A stretch of 38,560 bases of DNA from Bacteroidaceae bacterium (GCA_017547585.1 JAFYPH010000006.1:1-38560); one strand, 5' to 3'. Positions 1-8,770 are shown, counted from the first letter of the stretch. Program-made: numbers and translations. Notes: generated from the sequence alone by a model not told the origin.

Positions 1-63
1 TTCGTCTAACGTAACCTTTCTTCCGGTGTTCTCACCATTAATATTTAATACGCTGACTTCCAT
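1..63 (-). CDS. rplD: 50S ribosomal protein L4, first 21 codons (partial)
   Basis: The minus strand from 63 to 1 reads [12 protein letters not shown] followed by TGRKVTLDE, which matches the N-terminus of Bacteroidales L4. The gene runs off the left edge of the window. Its ATG (61-63) shares one base with the rplC stop codon (TAATG arrangement), so the two are probably translationally coupled. L4 binds 23S rRNA and lines the exit tunnel. In E. coli it also regulates the S10 operon, but nothing here shows that for this organism. Confidence 0.85.
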   Translation of the reverse strand, partial: MEVSVLNINGENTGRKVTLDE

Positions 64-680
64 TATTTCTCTACAATTACGATTGAACCATTATAACCGG
101 GAACAGAACCCTTGATAACAAGAAGATTGTGTTCGGGTATTACTTTTAACACCTGCAGATTGTGAGTAGTTACACGAGCGTTACCCATCTGTCCACCCAT
201 GCGCAAACCTTTAAATACTTTTGCGGGGTAAGAACATGCACCGATAGAACCCGGCTTGCGAGCTCTGTTGTGCTGACCGTGTGTAGCCTGACCTACACCA
301 CCAAAGCCGTGTCTTTTCACAACACCCTGGAAACCGCGGCCCTTAGAGGTACCGATAACGGTTACATAAGCTGTGTCTGCGAAGAGATCAACCGTGAGGA
401 CGTCGCCTACGTTGAGAGCTGTCTCAAAATTCTTGAACTCGGCCAAGTGTCTCTTGGGGCTTACTCCGGCTTTCTTGAAGTGACCGAGAAGGGGTGCGCT
501 TACGCGGCTCTCCTTCTGCTCCTGGAAACCAACCTGAACAGCCTCATAGCCGTCCTTCTCGATTGTTTTCACCTGAGTAACTGCACAAGGACCTGCTTCG
601 ATAACAGTGCATGGAATATTCTTACCCTCGGCACTGAAAACGGAAATCATTCCGATCTTTTTTCCTAATAATCCTGGCAT
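63..680 (-). CDS. rplC: 50S ribosomal protein L3
   Basis: A 205-residue protein of the usual L3 length, starting [12 protein letters not shown]. The conserved central loop is present ([21 protein letters not shown] and then [20 protein letters not shown], about residues 124-165), which reaches toward the peptidyl-transferase centre. L3 is an early assembly protein of the large subunit. It lies 43 bp downstream of rpsJ and overlaps the rplD start by one base, the standard S10-operon order rpsJ-rplC-rplD. No promoter is visible between rpsJ and rplC, so it is probably cotranscribed from further upstream. The identification is secure. Confidence 0.97.
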   Translation of the reverse strand: MPGLLGKKIGMISVFSAEGKNIPCTVIEAGPCAVTQVKTIEKDGYEAVQVGFQEQKESRVSAPLLGHFKKAGVSPKRHLAEFKNFETALNVGDVLTVDLFADTAYVTVIGTSKGRGFQGVVKRHGFGGVGQATHGQHNRARKPGSIGACSYPAKVFKGLRMGGQMGNARVTTHNLQVLKVIPEHNLLVIKGSVPGYNGSIVIVEK

Positions 681-723
681 TTCAGTTTTGATTTAGATAT
701 TAATAATAATTTATTTTAATTGA

Positions 724-1029
724 CTACACTTTGATTTCTACCTCTACACCGCTGGGCAGCTCAAGTTTCATGAGAGCATCAACTGTCTTAGCTGTTGAGC
801 TGTAGATGTCGATAAGTCTCTTGAAAGAAGAGAGCTGGAACTGCTCGCGTGACTTCTTGTTAACGAAGGTTGAGCGGTTAACTGTAAAAATACGTTTGTG
901 TGTGGGCAAGGGGATGGGACCGCTAACGATTGCACCTGTTGCCTTCACTGTCTTTACAATCTTCTCGGCTGACTTGTCAACCAAGTTGTGATCGTAAGAT
1001 TTGAGTTTGATTCTGATTTTCTGACTCAT
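724..1029 (-). CDS. rpsJ: 30S ribosomal protein S10
   Basis: The start is placed at the Met of [20 protein letters not shown], giving 101 residues, the usual S10 length. An in-frame extension of 19 residues upstream looks non-coding and would run into the fusA-rpsJ hairpin. The S10 core is clear ([20 protein letters not shown], then [18 protein letters not shown]). S10 sits in the head of the 30S subunit and serves as NusE in transcription antitermination. Here it directly follows fusA, so the str and S10 operons are joined without tuf. The leader before the ATG is A/T only and has no Shine-Dalgarno sequence. Confidence 0.97.
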   Translation of the reverse strand: MSQKIRIKLKSYDHNLVDKSAEKIVKTVKATGAIVSGPIPLPTHKRIFTVNRSTFVNKKSREQFQLSSFKRLIDIYSSTAKTVDALMKLELPSGVEVEIKV

Positions 1030-1066
1030 TTGTTTATTTTTATTAATATTGTATTTACAAGTAATT

Positions 1067-1102
1067 GCCCGCCGGTTAAGAGTCATTCGCTAACCGGTGG
1101 GC
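1067..1102 (-). promoter_or_regulatory. Intercistronic hairpin between fusA and rpsJ
   Basis: On the minus strand a 12-position stem (1102-1091 pairing with 1078-1067, GCCCACCGGTTA against TAACCGGCGGGC, one A-C mismatch) encloses a 12-base loop. It lies 13 bases after the fusA stop and 38 bases before the rpsJ start. No T-tract follows, so it is not a standard intrinsic terminator. A processing or mRNA-stability element, or a partial terminator that lowers S10-operon expression relative to fusA, are both possible. Confidence 0.55.
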
Positions 1103-1115
1103 TTTTACATTATTT

Positions 1116-3224
1116 TTACTTATTGTTGATCTCCTCGAGAATTGCCTTAGTAAGTGAAGCACTTACCTGCTCGTGGTGATCGTAGATCATAGAAGATGTT
1201 GCACGACCTGAGGTGATGGTACGCAAAGATGTAACGTAACCGAACATCTCTGACAGGGGAACCATAGCCTTAACGATGCGGGCACCTGTGCGGCTTGTCT
1301 CGAAGCCCTCTACCTGACCGCGACGTTTGTTAAGGTCGGCGATTACATCACCCATGCTCTCCTCGGGAGTTACTACCTCGAGTTTCATGATAGGCTCGAG
1401 AAGTACGGGGTTAGCTTTGAGGCAAGCTGACTTGTAAGCCTGGATAGCACAAACCTCGAACGACAACTGGTCAGAGTCGACTGTGTGGTAGCTACCATCG
1501 AGCAATGTCACCTTCAAAGAGTCTACGGGATAACCTGCGAGAACACCTGACTTGAGTGCAGACTGGAAACCTTTCTGAACTGCGGGGATGAACTCCTTGG
1601 GCACGTTACCACCCTTAACCTCGTTCACGAACTGCAAGCCACCCTCTTTGAAGTCGGGATCGGCAGGACCTACTGAAACAACGATGTCAGCGAACTTACC
1701 CTTACCACCGGTCTGTTTCTTGTATGTCTCGTGAACCTGTACTGTATCTGTGATAGCCTCTTTGTAGCTAACCTGGGGTTTACCCTGGTTACACTCTACG
1801 CCGAACTCACGTTTCAGACGGTCGATGATAATATCGAGGTGAAGCTCACCCATACCCGAGATGATTGTCTGACCAGACTGCTCATCTGTCTTAACGGTAA
1901 ATGTGGGATCCTCCTCGGCGAGTTTACCAAGACCTGTAGCAAGTTTGTCGAGGTCTTTCTGAGTTTTGGGCTCAACCGCGATGCTGATAACGGGATCGGG
2001 GAAGTCCATAGACTCGAGTACGATGGGTGCATCCTCGTCGCACAATGTGTCACCTGTACGAACATCTTTCATACCGATGATTGCGCCGATGTCACCTGCG
2101 CCGAGAACCTCAACGGGATTCTGCTTGTTAGAGTGCATCTGGAACATACGTGAGATACGCTCTTTGCGGCCTGAACGGCTATCGTAGATGTAAGAACCTG
2201 ACTCGACCTTACCTGAGTAAACACGGATATAGATCAAACGACCAACGAAGGGGTTAGTTGCAATCTTGAACACGAGAGCAGAAGTCTTATCTGTCTCAAC
2301 GGGCTGACGGCTCTCCTCCTCGTCTGTTTTGGGGTTCATACCTGTAACAGCCTCGATATCGAGGGGTGAGGGAAGGTAAGCACATACATAGTCAAGAAGA
2401 GGCTGAACACCCTTGTTCTTGAATGAAGAACCGCAAGTCATGGGAGTAAGCTCCAATGAAAGTGTACCCTTACGGATAGCAGCTCTCAACTCCTCAGCTG
2501 TAACAGAATCGGGATCCTCGAGAACCTTCATCTCCAACTCCTCGTCGAACTCTGCTGCCTTGTAAAGAAGATTCTCACGCCACTGTGCTGCATCGTCTGC
2601 AACCTCTGCGGGGATATCCATGATAGTGTACTCTGTACCCTTAGCTGCATCATCCTCGTAAACGAAAGCCTTCATGGTTACAAGGTCAACGATACCTTTG
2701 AACTGCTCCTCTGAACCGATGGGGATTGCAATAGGACAGGGATTAGCACCGAGAACCTCCTTCATCTGACGAACTACTGAGTAGAAGTCAGCACCTGAAC
2801 GGTCCATTTTGTTTACGTAAGCGATACGGGGAACATTGTATTTGTCAGCCTGACGCCATACAGTCTCTGACTGGGGCTCAACACCACCTACTGCACAGTA
2901 AGCAGCGATAGCGCCGTCGAGTACACGCAATGAACGCTCTACCTCTGCAGTAAAGTCAACGTGTCCCGGAGTGTCAATCAGGTTGAACTTGTATGTCTTG
3001 TCCTGCCATTTCCAGAATGCTGTTGTAGCAGCAGATGTGATAGTGATACCACGCTCCTGCTCCTGCTCCATCCAGTCCATTGTCGCTGCACCATCGTGTA
3101 CCTCACCGATTTTGTGTGTCAAACCTGTGTAGAAGAGGATACGCTCGGATGTTGTTGTCTTACCGGCGTCGATGTGCGCCATAATACCGATGTTACGGGT
3201 CAAATTCAAATCGATTTCAGCCAT
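1116..3224 (-). CDS. fusA: Translation elongation factor G
   Basis: A 702-residue EF-G of normal length. The GTPase motifs are in order: [10 protein letters not shown] (P-loop, about residues 16-25), the RGITI switch I region, DTPGH (G3) and NKMD (G4). Domain II, domain III and the domain IV stretch [15 protein letters not shown] follow. EF-G drives GTP-dependent translocation of tRNA and mRNA and, with RRF, ribosome recycling in the cytosol. It lies 20 bp after rpsG in the normal str order. Bacteroidota often carry further EF-G paralogues elsewhere; the location in the str cluster and the full motif set make this the principal copy. Fusidic-acid response cannot be judged by eye. Confidence 0.97.
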   Translation of the reverse strand: MAEIDLNLTRNIGIMAHIDAGKTTTSERILFYTGLTHKIGEVHDGAATMDWMEQEQERGITITSAATTAFWKWQDKTYKFNLIDTPGHVDFTAEVERSLRVLDGAIAAYCAVGGVEPQSETVWRQADKYNVPRIAYVNKMDRSGADFYSVVRQMKEVLGANPCPIAIPIGSEEQFKGIVDLVTMKAFVYEDDAAKGTEYTIMDIPAEVADDAAQWRENLLYKAAEFDEELEMKVLEDPDSVTAEELRAAIRKGTLSLELTPMTCGSSFKNKGVQPLLDYVCAYLPSPLDIEAVTGMNPKTDEEESRQPVETDKTSALVFKIATNPFVGRLIYIRVYSGKVESGSYIYDSRSGRKERISRMFQMHSNKQNPVEVLGAGDIGAIIGMKDVRTGDTLCDEDAPIVLESMDFPDPVISIAVEPKTQKDLDKLATGLGKLAEEDPTFTVKTDEQSGQTIISGMGELHLDIIIDRLKREFGVECNQGKPQVSYKEAITDTVQVHETYKKQTGGKGKFADIVVSVGPADPDFKEGGLQFVNEVKGGNVPKEFIPAVQKGFQSALKSGVLAGYPVDSLKVTLLDGSYHTVDSDQLSFEVCAIQAYKSACLKANPVLLEPIMKLEVVTPEESMGDVIADLNKRRGQVEGFETSRTGARIVKAMVPLSEMFGYVTSLRTITSGRATSSMIYDHHEQVSASLTKAILEEINNK

Positions 3225-3244
3225 CTTTCAAATAGTCTTAAAGA

Positions 3245-3721
3245 TTAGAAACGGAAATGTGCGAATGCACGGTTAGCCTCTGCCATGCGGTGCATATCCT
3301 CCTTACGTTTGAAAGCACCACCCTGGTTGTTGTATGCGTCCATGATCTCTGCGCAGAGTTTGTCTGCCATAGTCTTACCGCCACGTTTGCGAGCGAAAAG
3401 AATCATGTTCTTCATAGAGATTGACTCTTTACGATCAGCGCGGATCTCTGTGGGCACCTGGAATGTAGCACCACCGATACGGCGAGATTTAACCTCAACT
3501 TTGGGAGTAATATTCTCGAGAGCCTGCTTCCAGATTTCGAGAGCAGTTTTCTCCTCGTTCTTCATCTTTGCTGCAACGAGGTCGAGAGCACCGTAGAAAA
3601 TTGTGTAAGAGACGTTTTTCTTTCCGTCGTACATCAAATGGTTAACGAATTTAGAAACCATCTGATCGCTGTAAACGGGATCGGGAAGGATCACACGTTT
3701 TTTTGGTTTTGCTTTTCTCAT
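3245..3721 (-). CDS. rpsG: 30S ribosomal protein S7
   Basis: A 158-residue S7 beginning MRKAKPKKR. It has the conserved NHLMYDGKK and [13 protein letters not shown] stretches (about residues 27-35 and 78-90) and ends in the typical AFAHFRF. S7 nucleates assembly of the 30S head on the 3' domain of 16S rRNA. It lies 196 bp downstream of rpsL and 20 bp before fusA. In E. coli S7 represses the str operon by binding the rpsL-rpsG spacer; the unusually long structured spacer here is compatible with similar control, which is inference only. Confidence 0.97.
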   Translation of the reverse strand: MRKAKPKKRVILPDPVYSDQMVSKFVNHLMYDGKKNVSYTIFYGALDLVAAKMKNEEKTALEIWKQALENITPKVEVKSRRIGGATFQVPTEIRADRKESISMKNMILFARKRGGKTMADKLCAEIMDAYNNQGGAFKRKEDMHRMAEANRAFAHFRF

Positions 3722-3917
3722 TTTCTTTTAGTCGAAAATTGTGTTTTGTTTGGGGCTGCGTTATTGTCTGCTTCAACGACTCCTCTGAGTCATTTACTCA
3801 ACCTTCATAACTTATTCCAACAAACCAAAACTGTTATTAAAATTAAGTTTGAAGTCTTATTCTTTTTTATCCGAAAGAAAGAATCACTTCGCTAATCTTT
3901 CGCTTTCTTTTAGAAGA
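3722..3917 (-). promoter_or_regulatory. rpsL-rpsG spacer with small stems
   Basis: These 196 bp between rpsL and rpsG contain no plausible gene. On the minus strand they include a GACTC/GAGTC stem (around 3779-3792) and a larger GAAAG/CTTTC pairing near the rpsL stop (around 3865-3905). In E. coli the corresponding spacer is the binding site for repressor S7. Position and length make this a candidate leader for S7 feedback, but I cannot see a confident copy of the E. coli fold. No clear T-tract terminator or TAnnTTTG promoter was found. Confidence 0.3.
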
Positions 3918-4298
3918 TTACTTCTTAGCCTTGGGACGTTTAGCACCGTATTTTGAACGACGCTGTGTACGGTTAGCTACACCTGCTGTATCCAATGTAC
4001 CGCGAACGATGTGGTAACGTACACCGGGGAGGTCCTTAACACGACCGCCACGAACCAATACGATTGAGTGCTCCTGCAAGTTGTGACCTTCACCGGGGAT
4101 GTAAGAGTTAACCTCTTTCTGGTTAGTCAAACGCACGCGAGCTACTTTTCTCATTGCAGAGTTAGGCTTCTTGGGAGTGGTTGTGTAAACACGCACGCAC
4201 ACGCCACGACGCTGGGGACAGTTGTCGAGTGCGGGAGATTTACTCTTCTCAACCAAAACCTCTCTGCCTTTTCTTACTAATTGCTGAATTGTAGGCAT
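3918..4298 (-). CDS. rpsL: 30S ribosomal protein S12
   Basis: A 126-residue S12 with the hallmark [10 protein letters not shown] (residues 40-48) and [12 protein letters not shown] (residues 85-96). Lysines 43, 44 and 88, whose substitution commonly gives streptomycin resistance, are all wild type. Asp89, the beta-methylthiolation site in other bacteria, is present. S12 lies at the decoding centre and helps codon-anticodon proofreading. It is the first ribosomal gene of the block; a candidate promoter lies about 90 bp upstream and an intrinsic terminator separates it from the DUF3467 gene. Confidence 0.97.
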   Translation of the reverse strand: MPTIQQLVRKGREVLVEKSKSPALDNCPQRRGVCVRVYTTTPKKPNSAMRKVARVRLTNQKEVNSYIPGEGHNLQEHSIVLVRGGRVKDLPGVRYHIVRGTLDTAGVANRTQRRSKYGAKRPKAKK

Positions 4299-4387
4299 TT
4301 TGTTTAGTTTTTAATTATTATATTGTATTTTAATATTTTACGCTTCAAGTTCGTGCCAAAATTGCACAATACACCTTTTTCGGTCTG

Positions 4388-4395
4388 CAAAGTTA
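4388..4395 (-). promoter_or_regulatory. Candidate -7 box for the rpsL operon
   Basis: The minus strand reads TAACTTTG followed by C, matching the Bacteroidota -7 consensus TAnnTTTG. It lies between the terminator of the DUF3467 gene and rpsL, giving a predicted leader of about 80 nt. A -33 TTTG at the proper distance is weak. The leader contains a short GTGC/GCAC stem near 4357-4371. Confidence 0.5.
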
Positions 4396-4452
4396 CTGAT
4401 TTTATTTGGAATAAAAAACATTTGAATTTATTTTTTTGAAAAAAGTTTATAT

Positions 4453-4486
4453 TAAAAAATCTGCACCCCTCAAATGGAGTGCAGAT
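4453..4486 (-). terminator. Intrinsic terminator of the DUF3467 gene
   Basis: Minus-strand stem of 11 pairs (4486-4476 with 4469-4459; ATCTGCACTCC against GGGGTGCAGAT, one T-G wobble), loop of 6, followed by a run of T (4458-4453). It lies 17 bp after the stop codon of the gene at 4503-4817 and insulates it from rpsL. Confidence 0.85.
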
Positions 4487-4502
4487 TCTCTGTTTTTTCA
4501 TT

Positions 4503-4817
4503 TTAAGCGTCGCCTTTGGGCTTTATTTTTGTCACCGGAGTGATATTTTCGTTTCTTCGCAGCTCTATTTCGCCGAAATTGGCCTCGTACCTATTTATAT
4601 TATCGCGCAAAATGAGCATAAGGCGTTTGGCGTGTTCGGGAGCCATCACCACCCTCGAGCGCACCTGCGCCTTGCCGACGCCGGGCAGCAGAGAGATAAA
4701 ATCGAGTACAAACTCGGACGACGAGTGCGCAATGAGTGACATATTGGAGTACACGCCCTCGGCCACATTCTCTTTGAGTTCAATCTCCATCGACGGAGCT
4801 TTTTTATTATCTTCCAT
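4503..4817 (-). CDS. DUF3467 domain protein
   Basis: A 104-residue acidic, soluble protein without signal peptide or membrane segment. It matches the DUF3467 family: MEIELKENVAEGVYSNM at the start, then AHSSSEFVLDFISLLPG and VVMAPEHAKRLMLIL. The function of the family is unknown. From memory, in many Bacteroidales this gene lies between rpoC and rpsL; here the rpsL side of that arrangement is kept but the upstream neighbour is an FKBP lipoprotein gene, so rpoBC must be elsewhere. It has its own terminator. No clear TAnnTTTG box lies between the preceding terminator and its ATG, so its promoter is uncertain. Confidence 0.85.
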   Translation of the reverse strand: MEDNKKAPSMEIELKENVAEGVYSNMSLIAHSSSEFVLDFISLLPGVGKAQVRSRVVMAPEHAKRLMLILRDNINRYEANFGEIELRRNENITPVTKIKPKGDA

Positions 4818-4840
4818 AGTACATTATATATATTAGTAGA

Positions 4841-4877
4841 ATAAAAAACAGCAGTGTCCGGGGCCGAACACCGCTGT
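4841..4877 (-). terminator. Intrinsic terminator after the FKBP gene
   Basis: Minus-strand hairpin of 10 outer pairs (4877-4868 ACAGCGGTGT with 4857-4848 ACACTGCTGT, one G-T wobble), extended inward by CGG/CCG pairs, followed by TTTTTT and ATT (4848-4841). It lies 70 bp past the stop codon of the FKBP lipoprotein gene and ends the glyQS-FKBP unit. Confidence 0.85.
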
Positions 4878-4946
4878 CCGTTTTTGCAAACTTTATATCA
4901 TCTTGAACGATAAAAGCTGTAAAATGTAACAAAAAAATGAATCTTT

Positions 4947-5570
4947 TTAATAATCATCCGGGACGGGAGTACCTATAGGATAGAAATCCACGAGGTTGAG
5001 GTCAAAAATAAGTGTCGAATAGGCGGGAATGCCGCTGACATCCGTACGACCTTCGTAGCCGAGTGTTGCAGGAACATAAATGCGCCAAACATCGCCCGTG
5101 GCACGTGTCAGTCCTTTCTTCATCTGCATCATGGCAGTTGTCCAGCCACGCACGCAGCCCCTAAGGTTCAGCTTTTGCGGAACATTAACCTCGGGGTCGA
5201 GCTTTCCAAGATAGGACTCGTCGAAAATATTTCCCTCGGGGAAGGTCTTCGACGGGATGAAACGGCCACGATAGTTCACAAGCACCGTATCGGTGAAGGC
5301 GGGTGACTCGGTGCCGTCGCCTTCGCGAATTACCTGGCAGTAGACATAATATTGATTGTCCCACTGCAGAGTGTCGTTCATGCCGTAGGCAAGAAAGACC
5401 TTCCAGTCGCCCGACTCATTGGCACGCGCAACCTTGGCAATGGAGTCGATGTACGCTACATTGCGGGCCGCCCAATTATCGTACTCGCCGGCCTCTTCTG
5501 TTTCGTCGCAGGAGACGAGCCCCATGAGCGCGACGAACAAAAAGAGCGAATAGATTTTTAACATCTTCAT
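4947..5570 (-). CDS. FKBP-type peptidyl-prolyl isomerase lipoprotein
   Basis: A 207-residue protein with a lipoprotein signal (lipobox LVSC, Cys21), so probably membrane-anchored in the envelope. The C-terminal half is an FKBP fold: DTVLVNYRGRF (about residues 94-104), the substrate pocket around VRGWTTAMMQMKKG, VPATLGYEG and the closing strand STLIFDLNLVDF. It should catalyse cis-trans isomerisation of X-Pro bonds in exported proteins. The N-terminal 90 residues are a dimerisation or linker region I do not recognise. It starts 10 bp after the glyQS stop, so the two are probably cotranscribed, although no functional link is evident. A terminator follows. Confidence 0.88.
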   Translation of the reverse strand: MKMLKIYSLFLFVALMGLVSCDETEEAGEYDNWAARNVAYIDSIAKVARANESGDWKVFLAYGMNDTLQWDNQYYVYCQVIREGDGTESPAFTDTVLVNYRGRFIPSKTFPEGNIFDESYLGKLDPEVNVPQKLNLRGCVRGWTTAMMQMKKGLTRATGDVWRIYVPATLGYEGRTDVSGIPAYSTLIFDLNLVDFYPIGTPVPDDY

Positions 5571-5580
5571 ATAAAGAACG

Positions 5581-7122
5581 TTAAGAGAGTTTCTTAAGCA
5601 CTGAGGTGATGCTTACCTTGTCCTGCAAGAGCTCGCGCAGGTCGGCAATAGCCACACGACGCTGCTCCATTGTGTCGCGGTCGCGCAGGGTAACCATATT
5701 ATCCTCGAGAGTCTGGTGGTCGACAGTCACACAGTAGGGAGTACCGATGGCATCCATACGACGGTAACGCTTGCCGATAGAATCCTTCTCTTCGTAGTAG
5801 CAGTTGAAGCTGAACTTGAGCTCGTTCATAATCTCACGAGCCTTCTCGGGCAGGCCATCCTTCTTAACCAAAGGAAGCACAGCAAGCTTCACGGGAGCAA
5901 GAGCTGCGGGCAGCTTGAGCACCACGCGTGACTCGCCATTCTCGAGTTTCTCCTCGTTGTAGGCAGCGCACATTACGCTGAGGAACATACGGTCGACACC
6001 GATAGAGGTCTCGATAACATAGGGAGTGTAGCTTTCGTTGAGCTCGGGATCGAAATATTTGATATTCTTTCCGCAATACTTCTCGTGCTGGCTGAGGTCG
6101 AAGTTGGTGCGAGAGTGGATACCCTCTACCTCCTTGAATCCGAAAGGCATCTTGAACTCGATGTCTGTCGCAGCATTAGCATAGTGAGCGAGCTTCTCGT
6201 GGTCGTGGTATCTGTACATATCATCGCCGAAGCCGAGAGCCTTGTGCCATTTCAGGCGGAAGGCCTTCCAGTGCTCGAACCACTCCATCTCTTTGCCGGG
6301 CTGAACGAAGAACTGCATCTCCATCTGCTCGAACTCTCTCATTCTGAAGATAAACTGGCGAGCAACAATCTCGTTGCGGAACGCCTTACCAATCTGTGCA
6401 ATACCGAAGGGGATGCGCATACGGCCGGTTTTCTGCACGTTAAGGTAGTTTACGAAAATACCCTGTGCAGTCTCGGGACGAAGGTAAACTTTCATTGCGC
6501 CGTCGGCTGTAGAGCCCATTTCTGTAGAGAACATAAGGTTGAACTGACGCACCTCTGTCCAGTTGCGTGTACCCGATACGGGGCACACAATCTCCTCGTC
6601 GAGGATAATCTGACGAAGCTCCTCGAGGTCTACATTGTTCATCGCCACAGAGAAACGCTCGTGCAGAGCATCGCGTTTAGCCTTCTCGGCAAGCACTTTG
6701 GGGTTAGTCTCGCAGAACATTGCTCTGTCGAACGACTCGCCGAAACGTTTGGCAGCCTTGGCAACCTCTTTCTCTATCTTCTCGTCGTATTTTGCAATCT
6801 GCTCCTCGATGAGCACGTCTGCTCTATATCTTTTCTTGGAGTCGCGGTTGTCAATCAAGGGATCGTTGAACGCATCCACGTGACCCGACGCCTTCCAAAT
6901 TGTAGGGTGCATGAAAATAGCAGAATCGATACCCACGATATTGTCGTGGAGCAGCACCATACTCTGCCACCAATAAGTCTTAATATTATTCTTCAACTCC
7001 ACGCCCATCTGACCATAATCATAGACAGCACCGAGGCCGTCGTATATGTCACTCGAAGGAAAAACAAAGCCATATTCCTTGCAGTGGGCTACCACTTTCT
7101 TAAATACATCTTCTTGAGCCAT
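5581..7122 (-). CDS. glyQS: Glycine--tRNA ligase, homodimeric type
   Basis: A class II synthetase of 513 residues that charges tRNA-Gly with glycine using ATP. The start is taken at MAQEDVFKKV, since family members begin there and the nine residues before it (MRKILDLYK) lie in the AT-rich leader. Class II motifs are visible: motif 2 GKAFRNEIVARQFIFRMREF, FVQPG, and motif 3 near VIETSIGVDRMFL. The anticodon-binding domain occupies the last 100 residues (LAPVKLAVLPLVKK and on). This is the alpha2 (eukaryote-like) enzyme, not the alpha2-beta2 GlyQ/GlyS pair, as is usual for Bacteroidota. FKBP follows after 10 bp. Confidence 0.96.
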   Translation of the reverse strand: MAQEDVFKKVVAHCKEYGFVFPSSDIYDGLGAVYDYGQMGVELKNNIKTYWWQSMVLLHDNIVGIDSAIFMHPTIWKASGHVDAFNDPLIDNRDSKKRYRADVLIEEQIAKYDEKIEKEVAKAAKRFGESFDRAMFCETNPKVLAEKAKRDALHERFSVAMNNVDLEELRQIILDEEIVCPVSGTRNWTEVRQFNLMFSTEMGSTADGAMKVYLRPETAQGIFVNYLNVQKTGRMRIPFGIAQIGKAFRNEIVARQFIFRMREFEQMEMQFFVQPGKEMEWFEHWKAFRLKWHKALGFGDDMYRYHDHEKLAHYANAATDIEFKMPFGFKEVEGIHSRTNFDLSQHEKYCGKNIKYFDPELNESYTPYVIETSIGVDRMFLSVMCAAYNEEKLENGESRVVLKLPAALAPVKLAVLPLVKKDGLPEKAREIMNELKFSFNCYYEEKDSIGKRYRRMDAIGTPYCVTVDHQTLEDNMVTLRDRDTMEQRRVAIADLRELLQDKVSITSVLKKLS

Positions 7123-7146
7123 CTTATATAAATCTAAAATTTTCCG

Positions 7147-7154
7147 CAAAGTAA
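7147..7154 (-). promoter_or_regulatory. Weak candidate -7 box for glyQS
   Basis: The minus strand reads TTACTTTG followed by C, about 25 bp before the glyQS ATG. It differs from TAnnTTTG at the second position. No convincing -33 element was found. Confidence 0.3.
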
Positions 7155-7237
7155 ATCATTTTTTCTGAAAAAGCCCCCATTGTACACTAAATAATTAAGA
7201 AGCTTTATATTATTTCATAGCACGTGCAATAGCAAGA

Positions 7238-8572
7238 TTACATGTTTACATCTATAGCTGCTGCGAAAAGACGTTCGGGGTCAAAAAAACAAGCACAACT
7301 GTTAACCAGATGACACAGGTCGGGTTTCAGACGCCCCTTAAACACTCGGCGACCGTTCACGACAAGTGTGACTTTTTTGCTAAAATCCACCATATCCGGA
7401 GCCAAATACAATGTAAAGCGCCCCTTGTTTACAGGGGATGTCTTTATCTGCTGACGTATGGGGATTCCCCATCTTGGTTCGCGGCCTCCGGCAATATATT
7501 CTACGTGTTGCAGAGTAACATTTATCACATTATCTGAGATTGTCATTTCGTAACGTGTGCGTTCTTTGCCACCGGCCGTATCGCGTTCATGAACCTCGAC
7601 ATTGTAGAAACCGTTGCGATAGCGACCATTCATCGGGAGGTCCTCCCAAATGAAATGGCGCGGACGTGGCGAACGTGCAAATTTACGCATCCAGGGTGTA
7701 GTGGGACTGTAGTCAATATGATGTCCGCGGCCAGGGATAAGCTGCACATTATGGCGATATTCTTCGGGGTACAATTTTTGCAGACTATCCAAAAGCTCGC
7801 CCGCACGACGTGTAAGAAGGTTGCGACCGAACATGTAGTCATCGGCTCCGGTAAGTAAAGAGAATGCAACATGTCCCAAATTCTCAACCGGGGCGCAGTC
7901 TATAATTTCGCCACCGGCCATAGGGCCGGCTGCCGCCAAATAATCGGCATAAAAAGATGCAAGGCGCTGGCTACCGTATCCACCTTCGGATATTCCGAAA
8001 AGATAGATGCGGTTGGCATCCACACTTCCATCGGCAAGAAGCTGACGCAACAAACGCTCCCAAACATATTGTTTACTTTGCTGATACCATCTGTAATGCT
8101 TTTCGCTGGGAATTTGTGGAATAAAATAGAGCGATGGCGCATCGTCGAAGCGTTTGCAAAGTTTGTATCCTATTGCAAATTCGCTATCTTTTGGGCCGGA
8201 ACCGTGCAAATAGAGGATGAAGGGCCATCCGTCTTCGGGGCGCTCGCCTTTGGAGCCGAAATAGAAAGGCATTACAGTGTCGTACTCCTGTATATGTGGC
8301 AGATGCCAACGTAAGGTGTCGGCATTGGTAAGAGGAGATATTTCCGGAAGTTTCTCCTCGCAGAAGGCTTTGTTTGCCCTACTCCATGCCTGCCAAACAA
8401 ACTCTTTATACTCTTCTACTTTTGCTCGCTTTATGCGACCGGTTGGGGCCGACGAGAGGTTTTCTCCTTGCAGAATGGCTGTAAAGTATTGTTCGATAGC
8501 AGCTCTATCTTGCGCTTGTATCGCCATGGACAGGATAAAAAACAGCGAGAGAGTAAAGAAACTTTTTTTCAT
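7238..8572 (-). CDS. Secreted alpha/beta hydrolase (esterase-like) with C-terminal beta domain
   Basis: A 444-residue protein with a signal peptide (MKKSFFTLSLFFILSMAIQA). The first ATG, at 8572, is chosen; a TTG two codons earlier is less likely. The nucleophile elbow GISEGGYG puts Ser195 at the active site. An oxyanion-hole HGSG lies at residues 123-126, a candidate acid Asp in TGADD, and the catalytic His in GRGHHIDY (284/285). Residues after about 300 form a separate beta-rich domain (WEDLPMNGRYRNGFYNVEV and on). The layout resembles secreted carbohydrate esterases and LpqC/PHB-depolymerase-like enzymes. The substrate is unknown; acetyl or feruloyl groups on polysaccharide are guesses. 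Its promoter lies in the palindromic repeat at 8631-8720. Confidence 0.7.
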   Translation of the reverse strand: MKKSFFTLSLFFILSMAIQAQDRAAIEQYFTAILQGENLSSAPTGRIKRAKVEEYKEFVWQAWSRANKAFCEEKLPEISPLTNADTLRWHLPHIQEYDTVMPFYFGSKGERPEDGWPFILYLHGSGPKDSEFAIGYKLCKRFDDAPSLYFIPQIPSEKHYRWYQQSKQYVWERLLRQLLADGSVDANRIYLFGISEGGYGSQRLASFYADYLAAAGPMAGGEIIDCAPVENLGHVAFSLLTGADDYMFGRNLLTRRAGELLDSLQKLYPEEYRHNVQLIPGRGHHIDYSPTTPWMRKFARSPRPRHFIWEDLPMNGRYRNGFYNVEVHERDTAGGKERTRYEMTISDNVINVTLQHVEYIAGGREPRWGIPIRQQIKTSPVNKGRFTLYLAPDMVDFSKKVTLVVNGRRVFKGRLKPDLCHLVNSCACFFDPERLFAAAIDVNM

Positions 8573-8630
8573 GCTCAATGATTATTTATCTTAGTGATGA
8601 AAACTACGTTGAAAATACAAAATGCCCCCG

Positions 8631-8720
8631 CAAATATACTAACAAACGAGCGAAACAGTATCAAGCCTGCTTGAATATTTCAAAGCGGGAGCAGCGTATA
8701 TTCGCCGACAGGCAAATTTA
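8631..8720 (-). repeat. Promoter-bearing palindromic repeat, single copy upstream of the hydrolase
   Basis: Reading on the minus strand: a -7 box TAAATTTG (8720-8713) is the left arm of palindrome P1 (TAAATTTGCC, loop TGTC, GGCGAATATA, ending at 8697; 9 of 10 positions pair, counting T-G). Then comes the AT-rich hairpin P2, with core TCAAGCAGGCTTGA (about 8670-8657), then CTCGTTTGTT, and a second -7 box TATATTTG (8638-8631) that faces the hydrolase gene. Distance between the two -7 boxes is 82 bp. Same architecture and partly the same sequence as the copies at 26829-27099 and 33171-33269. Confidence 0.75.
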
Positions 8721-8770
8721 GGAACATTTCCCTAATAATAGCAACACAATCTCTAAAAATAGAAGTCGTT

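Noticed and set aside
3918-4298. Streptomycin-resistance variant of S12
   Set aside because: The usual resistance positions (Lys43, Lys44, Lys88 region) are all wild type.
6085-7131. Long plus-strand frame of 348 codons
   Set aside because: Exact antisense of glyQS, which has full family motifs; composition is that of a shadow frame.
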